This document shows positions 56,508 to 64,000 of a stretch of DNA of 64,000 nucleotides, piece after piece. The stretch comes from Lyngbya sp. HA4199-MV5 (GTDB lineage Bacteria; Cyanobacteriota; Cyanobacteriia; Leptolyngbyales; Leptolyngbyaceae), in the NCBI GenBank assembly GCA_019359375.1, contig JAHHHL010000003.1:62001-126000 (forward strand), in the 5' to 3' direction. A program made the position numbers and the translations under genes. Position 1 is the first letter of the stretch; every line of letters begins with the position of its first letter. The notes under the pieces are model-generated. The model had not been told where the DNA came from. It saw only the letters and a list, made by a program, of their open reading frames with translations, and ran no database searches.

Positions 56508-56598
56508 GTAGGGGCTTAGCATACCCTACGGGAAGCAAGCTACGGGCGAAAACCTTTCCCATAATCAAAGGCACACCCGCCGTATGCTAAGCCCCTAC
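56508..56598. repeat. 91-bp element with 17-bp perfect inverted ends
   Basis: GTAGGGGCTTAGCATAC at 56508-56524 is perfectly inverted at 56582-56598. The interior is about 57 bases and includes two CTACGGG copies. It can form a long cruciform or RNA hairpin and has the structure of a miniature inverted-repeat element. It sits in the 811-base gene-free stretch 56263-57073, which otherwise is AT-rich and holds no gene I can support. Confidence 0.8.
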
Positions 56599-57073
56599 GA
56601 TTAGATTTGCTTTTATCGATCATTGGCAACTTCGCGTATAGTGGGCTTTACAAATGATTTAACCCTTCTGTGTCGTTCAGAGTCGATACAAGTTTTAGAA
56701 GAAAGGGCAATTTTGGAAGAAAGGGAACTGTTTAAAGCATGAAGTAGTCCTAATGCTATGCCTGGAGATTCTACCCCTCGCATTAGAATCAGCTCAATTT
56801 TCAAATCGATTAATCCGTGACCATTTCGTTACTTAAGTGACGTTTATCTACCATTAGGTAGATGGCAAAATCTGTTGATAGACTCACGAGAAAATGCTAA
56901 AAACTCATGTTTTGTGCTTAGTATAAAAGGACTTCTCGTTGAGCCTGTTTCTTGAAAAGGCATTCGTTAAGGGCACTGATCGATATGCGATTCAGCGATC
57001 GTCTGCCAATAGCTCGACATTCAGCTTTTCAACATTTAGTCTCTCAATCTCTTCACGCATCAGGTTTACAGTT

Positions 57074-58492
57074 ATGGCACCGTTTGTACGATCTCGCATC
57101 GCATCTTTTGTTGGAGCTTTGGGCTTTGGGGCTTTGAGCATCACTTCATTAAGCTTTCTCTACCCAACAAATTCTTCGATCGCGGCGGTTTTTAGCGCCA
57201 AAGAAGTTGACCAAAGCAAATTTGTGGTGGTCGCATCACCCTTCAATACCAGCGACTATCGACTCCTTATTCTGGAGCAAATTTCTAATCAGCGCCTTTG
57301 CTGGAGCGAAAGTGGCTCTAACCCTACGATCGTCGATCCACTGCTGCTGGCATTTGACTTTACAGACATTTGTGGACGCAGTACAGACAGCAATGGCTAT
57401 TCCGTCCGCATGGCTAATCGAGACTTTGGGCTGCTGCTGCAACTCAGTCTGGTCAAGCGAGAGAATGATCTTGTCCTGATCGCCTCCCCTGACCTTGCCG
57501 ATCGGGATGCACCCCGGATTGAAGTCGGGAGAGCAAACGGGCTACCGCCTGCTGGGCAGTTTGTCAAAATTAACTTGAACCCTGGCTGGCGGTTAACCAA
57601 ACGCACCGATGGTCAAAAGGAGTTGGGAATGGTTTACCTGACCAGCGACACAGCGCCATCTAGCATTCCACTGACCGCTTTTGTCGATACTCAGTCGAAT
57701 TGGGCAAAGAATTATATTGATGCGCTCGCTGCCCAAAAAATTATTAGTGGCTTTGAAGATGGCACGTTTCGACCGGATGACCCTGTAACGCGAGTACAGT
57801 TTGCCGCGATCGTCAGCAAAGCCTTTGCCTCGTTGCCTGCCCAACGCGAAAGTCTCACATTTAAGGATATCCGACCCAGCTTTTGGGGTGCAGAAGCGAT
57901 TCAAACAGCCTTTCAAAAAGGTTTCATGTCGGGCTACCCAGACACTACTTTTAAGCCAAACCAGCAGATTCCGCGGATGGAGGCACTCGTGTCGCTGGCG
58001 AGCGGTCTCAAGCTCAGTAGCGCGACCACCGATTCACTCTCTTTTTATCAGGATGCGGCGCAGATTCCAACCTGGGCAAGTGGGGCGATCGCGGCGGCAA
58101 CCGATCGACAACTCGTCGTTAACTACCCGCGAGTGAAAACTCTAAACCCAACGCGTCCAGCCACACGAGCGGAGGTTGCTGCTTTTGTGTATCAGGCACT
58201 GGTAGATGCTGGGCAACTATCTGCAATACCGTCGCCCTATGTCGTACTGGTTGGTTCCCAGTCACCCTCACCGAATCCTTCGTCAACACCATCGCCTTCA
58301 CCGTCTCCATTGCCTTCTCCAACGCCAACGCCAACCCCATTGCCTTCTCCGACTCCAGACCCAATTCCATTACCTTCTCCGACTCCAACACCGAGTCCCT
58401 TACCATCGCCGTCACCCTCTCCAACGCCCACACCATCACCGTCGCCAGGTAACGGCTCCTTTACTGTCCCTACCGTTCCTGTCAACCCATAG
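57074..58492 (+). CDS. DUF3747 and S-layer-homology-domain surface protein
   Basis: 472 residues from the ATG at 57074; the frame is open further upstream but that part is not protein-like. Signal peptide (about 1-40). A DUF3747 domain follows ([20 protein letters not shown], then [20 protein letters not shown]). Three SLH modules come next (about 205-370; [20 protein letters not shown] is typical of the first), then a tail of about 80 residues of P-S-P-T-P repeats. SLH domains bind secondary cell-wall polymer or peptidoglycan, so the protein is likely anchored at the cell surface. Function of DUF3747 is unknown. Confidence 0.9.
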   Translation: MAPFVRSRIASFVGALGFGALSITSLSFLYPTNSSIAAVFSAKEVDQSKFVVVASPFNTSDYRLLILEQISNQRLCWSESGSNPTIVDPLLLAFDFTDICGRSTDSNGYSVRMANRDFGLLLQLSLVKRENDLVLIASPDLADRDAPRIEVGRANGLPPAGQFVKINLNPGWRLTKRTDGQKELGMVYLTSDTAPSSIPLTAFVDTQSNWAKNYIDALAAQKIISGFEDGTFRPDDPVTRVQFAAIVSKAFASLPAQRESLTFKDIRPSFWGAEAIQTAFQKGFMSGYPDTTFKPNQQIPRMEALVSLASGLKLSSATTDSLSFYQDAAQIPTWASGAIAAATDRQLVVNYPRVKTLNPTRPATRAEVAAFVYQALVDAGQLSAIPSPYVVLVGSQSPSPNPSSTPSPSPSPLPSPTPTPTPLPSPTPDPIPLPSPTPTPSPLPSPSPSPTPTPSPSPGNGSFTVPTVPVNP

Positions 58493-58611
58493 CACTTGGC
58501 TTGCAGAGGCTTCTTGCCATCACAGCAGAATCTTTCGGAAGGGACATGCCCCTCTGTGGTTTTCTGCGTAAGCTTGCTAGTGAGTTTTAGTTGCGATCGC
58601 CATACCTTGTT

Positions 58612-59049
58612 ATGACCACAGAAAATGTGACTTTACCCAGCGCTTCAGTACAGTCGATGTCTGCTACGGTGACGATCGCGAACATCAACGAACCCATCAT
58701 TCTGCGTTATTTTGAAACATTGAATGATGGAGACTTTGAGGCAACAGGTCAACTTTTTGCGGTAGAGGGGGTGATGAAGCCACCGTTTGAGCAACCGATC
58801 GTTGGAACAGAGGCGATCGTGGCGTATCTACAAACCGAAGCGAAGGGATTGACGCTTCAGCCTCAGCAGGGTGTTGTACAACGATTAGACGACGGTTGTA
58901 GGGAAGTCCAGGTGACAGGCAAGGTACAAACGCCGCTTTTTTCTGTGAATGTCTCGTGGCAGTTCGTCCTGAATCATGAAGACAAACTGCTGCTGGCAAA
59001 AATCAAACTTCTGGCATCACCTCAGGAATTACTCCGCTTTCGCGGCTAG
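58612..59049 (+). CDS. Carotenoid-binding OCP C-terminal domain homolog (CTDH)
   Basis: 145 residues from the ATG at 58612. NTF2-fold protein closely resembling the C-terminal domain of the orange carotenoid protein: NEPIILRYFETLNDGDFEAT, PPFEQPIVGTEAIVAYLQTE, VTGKVQTPLFSVNVSW and LLASPQELLRF. In cyanobacteria such proteins carry a ketocarotenoid between membranes and the N-terminal helical carotenoid proteins. Cys96 lies just before the VTGKVQTP strand and may form the regulatory disulfide described for CTDHs. No HCP or OCP gene lies beside it. Cytosolic. Confidence 0.88.
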   Translation: MTTENVTLPSASVQSMSATVTIANINEPIILRYFETLNDGDFEATGQLFAVEGVMKPPFEQPIVGTEAIVAYLQTEAKGLTLQPQQGVVQRLDDGCREVQVTGKVQTPLFSVNVSWQFVLNHEDKLLLAKIKLLASPQELLRFRG

Positions 59050-59073
59050 TAACCTATCCTGCTTTGACCAACC

Positions 59074-59586
59074 ATGCCGACCAAACTTTTACTGACATCG
59101 TTTGACATCTGGAAAGCCCATCACAGGTCAAATGCGTCAGATGATCTACTCAACATCCTGATTGAACAAGCTTTACTGGCGACGTTAGATGCAGAAATTA
59201 CGCTTTTGCAGAAGCTGCCTGTTGATTTTCAACGAGCGCCCCAAGCCGTGATTGCTCAGTTAGACGCTTTGCAGCCCGATGTGGTTGTGTGCTGTGGCAT
59301 GGCAGAAACACGATCGCACCTCACGATCGAATCCAATGGCAAGCATCAAGCCAGAACCTTGCAGACGACGGTTGATATCGATCGCCTGGTAGACGGATTA
59401 GCCATGACCCATATCAGCCACGATGCAGGCGCTTTTGTTTGCAATGATCTTTACTACTCAGTCCTGAAGCATATCGCTGATCGTCGTTTAGCCTGTCAAT
59501 GTCTCTTTGTCCATGTACCTGTTTTAAATGAGGTGAATCGTGAGCCGATCATGAAAGATTTCTTAACCATTTTGCGATCGCTTTAG
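59074..59586 (+). CDS. Pyroglutamyl-peptidase-like (C15) cysteine peptidase
   Basis: 170 residues, shorter than the usual 200-215. The C15 triad is complete: Glu78 in CGMAETR, Cys123 in SHDAGAFVCNDLYYSVL and His147 in FVHVP. The N-terminal TSFDIWKAHHRSNASDDLL fits the cyanobacterial branch. The family removes N-terminal pyroglutamate from peptides; whether this short form has the same specificity is open. It follows the CTDH gene by 24 bases, so co-transcription is likely. Confidence 0.88.
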   Translation: MPTKLLLTSFDIWKAHHRSNASDDLLNILIEQALLATLDAEITLLQKLPVDFQRAPQAVIAQLDALQPDVVVCCGMAETRSHLTIESNGKHQARTLQTTVDIDRLVDGLAMTHISHDAGAFVCNDLYYSVLKHIADRRLACQCLFVHVPVLNEVNREPIMKDFLTILRSL

Positions 59587-59690
59587 CAGCCACTTCTGCA
59601 CGCAAGATCTACCCAATTATAGAGGACAATACAAGCAGAGGTGCTAAGCTTATGAACGCCAAGAAATCGCACTAAGCGGAGTGAGTTTGT

Positions 59691-60104
59691 ATGACTAGAG
59701 ACCCAGACGAGCAGGCTAATCTAGAGCGTCGTCGTGAATTGTTGCGTGAAGAAGAAGCCTTTCGGTTGCAGCGGGAAGAAGGTCGGTTGGAAGCCGCCAA
59801 GAGGAGCAACACCTTTGCATGGATTATTAACAGTATTTCGTTTTTAGTTGGACTATTAGAAATTCTTTTAGTGTTGCGCTTTGTTCTGCGCGTTGCGGGA
59901 GCCAATACTCAAAATGCATTTGCTCAATTTATTTACAACATTTCAGACCCGTTTGTTGCTCCGTTTTCAACTCTGTTTATCAGTCCGACAACCAGAGATG
60001 CTGGAAGTATTTTTGACCTGAATGTGCTGGTGGCGATCGTCATCTATGCCCTCTTAGGCTGGATCGCCATTAGTCTCATACGGTATCTTCAAGGACGTGG
60101 CTAG
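59691..60104 (+). CDS. YggT-family membrane protein
   Basis: 137 residues. A charged coiled N-terminus (NLERRRELLREEEAFRLQRE) precedes two membrane helices with the YggT core VLRFVLRVAGAN and ISDPFVAPFSTLF. GGAGTGAG precedes the start. YggT/Ycf19-like proteins affect membrane-protein or cell-division processes in plastids and bacteria; the biochemical role is not established. Confidence 0.88.
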   Translation: MTRDPDEQANLERRRELLREEEAFRLQREEGRLEAAKRSNTFAWIINSISFLVGLLEILLVLRFVLRVAGANTQNAFAQFIYNISDPFVAPFSTLFISPTTRDAGSIFDLNVLVAIVIYALLGWIAISLIRYLQGRG

Positions 60105-60204
60105 TTTATGTCTAAGGCAAAAGCATAGAAAGTGCGCGCCGCCGGACTGCTCCCCAGCACTAAGGAATGGAAATTAAATCACTTCGATCGCCTCAGCCTT
60201 CTCA

Positions 60205-60296
60205 TTGTACGAGCGCGGCATGCGGCAGATCACTCTGGGCGAAGGCAAGGACGTTCTACCGCACGCCCCTACGCACTGAATGGCACCTTAATCAAT
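60205..60296 (+). repeat. Dispersed repeat element (second family), copy b
   Basis: GAGCGCGGCATGCGGCAGAT through TCTACCGCACGCCCCTACGC matches the reverse complement of 26691-26764. Similarity continues past both ends (CACTAAGGAA at 60159, TTAATCAAT at about 60288). It occupies the 329-base spacer between YggT and the FAD oxidase; no gene there. Confidence 0.65.
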
Positions 60297-60433
60297 CCAC
60301 GATCCCAAACGTTGTTTCGCTACTATCACTACCGCTTGGCTCAAAGAATCTGTGTCATGCTGAGCTTTGGCGTGGTTCCAGTACGGCTCTGCCCATCGTT
60401 TGGATGCCTTCTTTCTACTTGCTTCTTTAACCC

Positions 60434-61792
60434 ATGACTTCTATAACGTCGCAGCCTCTTGACCTTAAGCCCTTTGTTGCTGAGCTAGCTGGGTTAGAAA
60501 TCATTACAGACCTGACGCAAATCGCCAAGCTTTCTCAGGATTACTACACCTTTAGCCCCATTCTGCAACCATTATTGGGTGATAAACGAGGCGATTTAGT
60601 CATCCGTCCAGCCAATGAGTCAGAGGTGGTGCAAGTCGCAGCAGCGTGTGTCAAACATAAGCTACCGCTGACTGTACGCGGTGCTGGGACGGGTAACTAT
60701 GGGCAGTGTGTACCGCTTCAAGGGGGTGTCATACTCGATCTTTCGCGGATGCAGGCTGTGAAGTGGATCAAACCTGGGTTAGCATGTGTCGAACCTGGGG
60801 TAAAGCTAGCCGCGCTCGATAAGCAAGCTCGTATCAGTGGGTGGGAAATTCGGATGCTGCCCTCAACCTACCGCACCGCGACGATCGGCGGCTTCATTGG
60901 GGGCGGGAGTGGCGGCATTGGGTCGATTACCTACGGGCAAATTCGCGATCGGGGCAATCTTCTCGCTGTGCGCGTCGTCACGATGGAAGACGAACCCCGC
61001 ATCATTGAGCTACGCGGCGACGATGTGTACAAAGTGGCTCATGCCTATGGCACCAACGGCATTATTACCGAACTGGAGATTCCGCTGGCACCTGCCTATG
61101 CTTGGGCGGAAGCGATCGTCGCCTTCCCCGATTTCATGACGGCTGCTCACTTTGGTCAAGCTTTCAGCGACAGCGATGGCATCATCAAAAAGCTCGTCTG
61201 CATTTGCGCTGACCCAATCCCCACTTATTTTGCAGCGTTCCGTAGCGTCATTCCTGCTGGCAGTCATTGTGCGCTGGTAATGGTGGCAGAATCGGCACTA
61301 GAACCGTTTGCTGAACTCGTGAAGGAATACAAGGGCACCGTTTGCCTACAGAAGAGCGCCCAGGAAGCCAGTAAAGGCACCACATTAGTTGAGTATTCCT
61401 GGAACCACACGACCTTACATGCCCGCAGCGTCGATCCATCTCTTACCTACTTGCAAACCATGTTTCCACCCGATAAGGAACTGAAGTTGGTGGAGCATAT
61501 GTATCAGCATTTTGGCGATGAAGTGATGATGCACCTGGAGTTTATTCGCATTGGTGGCGAAGCGGTTCCTGCTGCTCTGCAAATTGTGCGCTATACCACT
61601 CCAGAACGACTGGCAGACATCATTCGCTACCACGAAGACAACGGTGCATTTATTGCCAATCCTCACACCTACGTCCTAGAAGATGGCGGTAGAAAAACAG
61701 TGGATCTGGAGCAGTTGCGCTTTAAAGAAACGGTCGATCCGTATGGGCTGCTAAATCCAGGCAAGATGAGGGCATGGGCAGAGAGATCCTGA
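60434..61792 (+). CDS. FAD-binding (GlcD-type) oxidoreductase
   Basis: 452 residues of the FAD_binding_4 / VAO family. The FAD-binding block LTVRGAGTGNYGQCVPLQGG (about residues 78-97) and TATIGGFIGGGSGGIGSITY are typical, and the C-terminus ends in DPYGLLNPGKMRAW. The family includes glycolate and D-lactate dehydrogenases; no glcE or glcF accompanies it. Substrate unknown. Convergent with the GNAT gene. Confidence 0.88.
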   Translation: MTSITSQPLDLKPFVAELAGLEIITDLTQIAKLSQDYYTFSPILQPLLGDKRGDLVIRPANESEVVQVAAACVKHKLPLTVRGAGTGNYGQCVPLQGGVILDLSRMQAVKWIKPGLACVEPGVKLAALDKQARISGWEIRMLPSTYRTATIGGFIGGGSGGIGSITYGQIRDRGNLLAVRVVTMEDEPRIIELRGDDVYKVAHAYGTNGIITELEIPLAPAYAWAEAIVAFPDFMTAAHFGQAFSDSDGIIKKLVCICADPIPTYFAAFRSVIPAGSHCALVMVAESALEPFAELVKEYKGTVCLQKSAQEASKGTTLVEYSWNHTTLHARSVDPSLTYLQTMFPPDKELKLVEHMYQHFGDEVMMHLEFIRIGGEAVPAALQIVRYTTPERLADIIRYHEDNGAFIANPHTYVLEDGGRKTVDLEQLRFKETVDPYGLLNPGKMRAWAERS

Positions 61793-61835
61793 TGTGGCGA
61801 GAGAAATGAGTTGAGGCTTACCTCCTCTCTTTCGT

Positions 61836-62351
61836 TCATTCATCAGCAGACGCTGACGTGGCAGTAATCTCCCATCTCCAGACTGCTCCGTCTTCAGGAT
61901 CGATATGCGCTGAAACTTTGGTCATGCCACACTTCTCTAATACCCTGGTCGAGGCGCTGCTTTCTGCCAGCGTATGAGCGCAAACGCAGTCAACTAACTT
62001 GGAGGCAAAGGCAATTTTAATCAGCCGACGTGCCGCAGATGTTGCCAGACCTCGGCTCTGGTAAGCTGGTGCAACAGAATAGCCGATCTCAACTGTACGC
62101 TGGGCATCGGGAACTGATTTAAAGCCTCCAAGCCCAACGATCATTTGCTCAGACCGCAAAAGAAACAGATACGGTAGCCACGGATGCCAGATTTCTTTCT
62201 CTTGCATCGCCTCAAGGCTGTATTGAAGCGCTCCTTCAAATGGCAAGTACCCATCAGCCACCCGAAACCCGTAAGTCGCCTGAAAAACATCCGTGCCCTC
62301 AATGAGCGTTTTGAGTTGCTCGATCGAACAAGGGGTCAGTTCTACATCCAT
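61836..62351 (-). CDS. GNAT-family N-acetyltransferase
   Basis: 171 residues. The acetyl-CoA-binding region is VEIGYSVAPAYQSRGLATSA (motif A with Q-x-x-G-x-A), preceded by GGFKSVPDAQRT and followed by HTLAESSASTRVLEKCGM, the RimJ/RimL-like pattern. Acceptor is not known. Single gene, divergent from the chorismate lyase gene. Confidence 0.88.
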   Translation of the reverse strand: MDVELTPCSIEQLKTLIEGTDVFQATYGFRVADGYLPFEGALQYSLEAMQEKEIWHPWLPYLFLLRSEQMIVGLGGFKSVPDAQRTVEIGYSVAPAYQSRGLATSAARRLIKIAFASKLVDCVCAHTLAESSASTRVLEKCGMTKVSAHIDPEDGAVWRWEITATSASADE

Positions 62352-62511
62352 ACTTCAACCGTCCTCATGTTGAGCAGGAGTCTTCAATAAGGCTTGCTAC
62401 TGAAACGCCAGCAGTATAGCAACCAAACAACTGTGTTGATCGCCCGCTTGCTCAAGAATTTTCCCAATGAGAGCGTTATGATTGGACTGAGATTACGTTG
62501 TGTAAAGAAAG

Positions 62512-63129
62512 TTGACTATCGCTGTTACACCCCACGATCGCTCTACATTGCCAACGACCTGGCATCCGCTGACACCGCTTTGGCAAGGGGATGAAGCGAT
62601 CGTCCAGCAAGGGCTTCCCCATAGCAAACTGGCTCCAACCTGGCAAATGCTGATGTTGGGCGATGGGTCTCCGACGCGTCACCTACAATTACTGACGGGT
62701 GAACCCACGGAAGTGGATGTCATTGATATGTCGGCAATTGGCATGGATGCGGATCACGCGCCCAGTCAACTGCAAGTGGTGCCAGGACCGCGCTTACGGC
62801 GGCAGGTTTGGCTACGCACCGCTTCAGGGCAACGTCTGGCTTATGCAACCTCCTGGTGGGAAGCCAGCCATGTGGATGAGTATCTGCAAAATCGATCGCT
62901 CCCCATTTGGGCAAGCCTTGCCCAGTTACGCACAGAGCTATATCGAGACGTGCAGGGTATTTACTACGGTCATTCAACCGCCTTAGAGCAAGCGTTTGGG
63001 CAATCAGGACCGCTGTGGGGTCGTCACTACTTGTTCTGGCATCGTGGACAGCCCCTCACGCTAATCTACGAAGTGTTTTCGCCCTATCTAACCAAATATT
63101 TAGGCGCAACGCGACTGGATTGTTGTTAG
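62512..63129 (+). CDS. Chorismate lyase (DUF98/Ycf21 type)
   Basis: 205 residues, starting at a TTG (62512); no in-frame ATG fits better. It belongs to the Ycf21/DUF98 family, whose cyanobacterial members cleave chorismate to 4-hydroxybenzoate and pyruvate, the first step of plastoquinone synthesis. Characteristic sequence includes SPTRHLQLLTGEPTEVDVID, RRQVWLRTASGQRLAYATSW and REIYYGHS-like VQGIYYGHS. The enzyme is cytosolic. Upstream context gives no operon. Confidence 0.85.
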   Translation: MTIAVTPHDRSTLPTTWHPLTPLWQGDEAIVQQGLPHSKLAPTWQMLMLGDGSPTRHLQLLTGEPTEVDVIDMSAIGMDADHAPSQLQVVPGPRLRRQVWLRTASGQRLAYATSWWEASHVDEYLQNRSLPIWASLAQLRTELYRDVQGIYYGHSTALEQAFGQSGPLWGRHYLFWHRGQPLTLIYEVFSPYLTKYLGATRLDCC

Positions 63130-63251
63130 AGCGATCGCGGTGCCGTTAGCTCAGAGTCATCAAGACCAAAACTTACGCAGGGCACACTCTCAACGTCTTT
63201 ACCTGAGGCTATAATGCGTTCTCAGTCACAGTGTTTGCCATCCGTTTGAAG

Positions 63252-63626
63252 ATGCCTAACCCAACCACGCAGCAACGGTTTGACCAGCTCGCACAGGCAA
63301 CTGCTGCCTTGATCGAGTCTTCCAGCCAGCAAAATCATAAGCTGGATGCTTTGATACAGTCTTCCAGCCAGCAGAATCATAAGCTGGATGCGCTTACAGA
63401 TAAAATTGATGCGCTCACCGATCAGATCGGGCACTTGACTGAAGGGTTCACGGAACTGAAAGAAATGATTGAGCGGCAGGTAGCCGCAGCGGAACGGCAA
63501 GAGGCAACGGCGGAGCGACAGGCAGCAGCGGCGGAGCGACAAGCAGCGACAGCCGAACGGCAGGAACGTAATATCGATCGCCTGGTTGGGATTGTCGATC
63601 GCCTCCTGCAAGACAGAACCGCTTAG
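63252..63626 (+). CDS. Coiled-coil protein with internal peptide repeats
   Basis: 124 residues from the ATG at 63252 (MPNPTTQQRFDQ); an in-frame start at 63231 is possible. Entirely helical and hydrophilic. It contains two copies of SSSQQNHKLDAL (from a 36-bp tandem duplication) and about four AERQ(E/A)A(T/A) units. Small coiled-coil proteins of this type are common next to Uma2-like genes in cyanobacteria, but none is adjacent. Function unknown. Confidence 0.72.
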   Translation: MPNPTTQQRFDQLAQATAALIESSSQQNHKLDALIQSSSQQNHKLDALTDKIDALTDQIGHLTEGFTELKEMIERQVAAAERQEATAERQAAAAERQAATAERQERNIDRLVGIVDRLLQDRTA

Positions 63627-63722
63627 TCGATCGCGCCGCAAAGTTGGGCACTCAGGGCGAATTACGCTATCCTGAGCAGTATTAGGCACTGAAAGAATCA
63701 CTTCACTTCTGGAGAACGCAAT

Positions 63723-64000
63723 ATGACTTGGCGCGGGTCTATTTCTCCCACAGACCGGATCTTCGCTTGTTTGGTTTACCTGCTACCGTTACTCGATGTC
63801 ATTGGGATGGTTTACAGGGTGGTTGGGTCTGGTTCCTTTCTCAGCCCCATTTTTAATGTCATTGCACTTCCACTGTCACCGCTTTTGAGCGTTTACTATG
63901 GCTTTGGTGGCTTTATGCCGCTCATTATCTTCTTTGCTCTCTTTTTGCTCGTGGTGAGAAACGAGTCGATCGTTCACTTCATTCGGTTCAATGCCATGCA
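63723..64000 (+). CDS. Tic20-family protein (truncated by window edge)
   Basis: The first 92 codons are visible; the rest lies beyond the right edge. MTWRGSISPTDRIFACLVYL begins it, followed by three hydrophobic helices (LLPLLDVIGMVYRVVG, FNVIALPLSPLLSVYYGFGG, LIIFFALFLLVV) and VRNESIVHFIRFNAM, the Tic20/Ycf60 signature. Cyanobacterial homologs of the plastid inner-envelope translocon component are thylakoid or plasma-membrane proteins of uncertain function. AGAACGCAAT precedes the start. Confidence 0.88.
   Translation, partial: MTWRGSISPTDRIFACLVYLLPLLDVIGMVYRVVGSGSFLSPIFNVIALPLSPLLSVYYGFGGFMPLIIFFALFLLVVRNESIVHFIRFNAM

Noticed and set aside
56613..56804. 63-codon minus-strand frame next to the 91-bp element
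   Set aside because: No recognisable domain and no supporting context, so not called as a gene.
60119..60433. Open frames on the plus strand upstream of the FAD oxidase
   Set aside because: They overlap a dispersed repeat (60205-60296) and have no family likeness.

Overview
The window is chromosomal DNA of a cyanobacterium, most likely a filamentous, Leptolyngbya/Oscillatoria-like one. The evidence is the very frequent HIP1 octamer (GCGATCGC) in genes and spacers and a set of cyanobacterial markers: phosphoribulokinase, ferredoxin-NADP reductase with a CpcD-like linker domain, DesB desaturase, tocopherol cyclase, a CruA-type lycopene cyclase, an orange-carotenoid-protein C-terminal homolog, Ycf21-type chorismate lyase, Tic20, cyanoexosortase A and an HpsJ-like protein. 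I see no rRNA, tRNA, CRISPR array, prophage or complete insertion sequence.

Layout. 1-1.7 kb: the 5' part of a sensor with a UrtA-like binding domain and a GAF domain, cut by the left edge. 1.9-8.7 kb: a sulfur/nitrogen scavenging neighbourhood with a RidA-family protein, a sulfonate/nitrate/taurine-type ABC importer (ATPase, permease, Tat/lipoprotein binding protein), a divergent TetR regulator with its operator, an acetamidase/formamidase and an SfnB-like flavin oxidoreductase. 9-16.4 kb: CcdA, a predicted pseudokinase, tocopherol cyclase, a DUF760 protein, ScpB, an ABC-2-type ATPase and a PAP2 phosphatase. 16.4-23.5 kb: CruA-type cyclase, a long coiled-coil protein, and the cyanoexosortase A / partner / HpsJ-like group. 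23.6-26.5 kb: prk and petH, divergent. 26.8-33.7 kb: dienelactone hydrolase, an unknown protein, desB, a BcsA-type cellulose synthase and a glycine-zipper protein. 34-38 kb: ExbD/ExbB, YkvA-like protein, thiC under a TPP riboswitch. 37.9-46.3 kb: an MshEN-WecG fusion, moaD-like, ddl, hicBA, an unknown protein, a heme peroxidase, obgE. 46.6-51.5 kb: two membrane proteins, folP, an orphan DALR protein, a Crp/Fnr regulator. 51.5-64 kb: SWIM and Uma2 proteins, an exported EndoU-like RNase plus a phospholipase-D-like protein, an S-layer-anchored DUF3747 protein, carotenoid-binding CTDH, a C15 peptidase, YggT, GlcD-like oxidase, GNAT, chorismate lyase, a coiled-coil protein and a truncated Tic20.

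The most striking non-genic content is a dense population of small dispersed repeats. I count at least five families: a ~130-bp MITE with TA-flanked inverted ends (four copies, one supplying the stop codon of exbD), a ~75-155-bp family whose two longest copies flank the ABC-importer region in inverted orientation, a 141-bp palindromic element, a 91-bp element with 17-bp perfect inverted ends, and a ~75-105-bp element in two copies. There is also a family of purine/pyrimidine-segregated low-complexity repeats (GGCAGAAG-type followed by CCCCTTA-type). Two members of this last family are inserted in frame, in the same orientation and the same reading frame, inside two unrelated enzymes (tocopherol cyclase and CruA), adding a near-identical extra peptide of about 50 residues to each. 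That protein-invading repeat is the best candidate here for something not well described.

Functionally the genes are mostly housekeeping and photosynthetic metabolism with an envelope/exopolysaccharide theme (exosortase A, HpsJ, BcsA, WecG, SLH protein, Ddl, Tol/Exb). All functional calls come from reading motifs and family resemblance without database searches.
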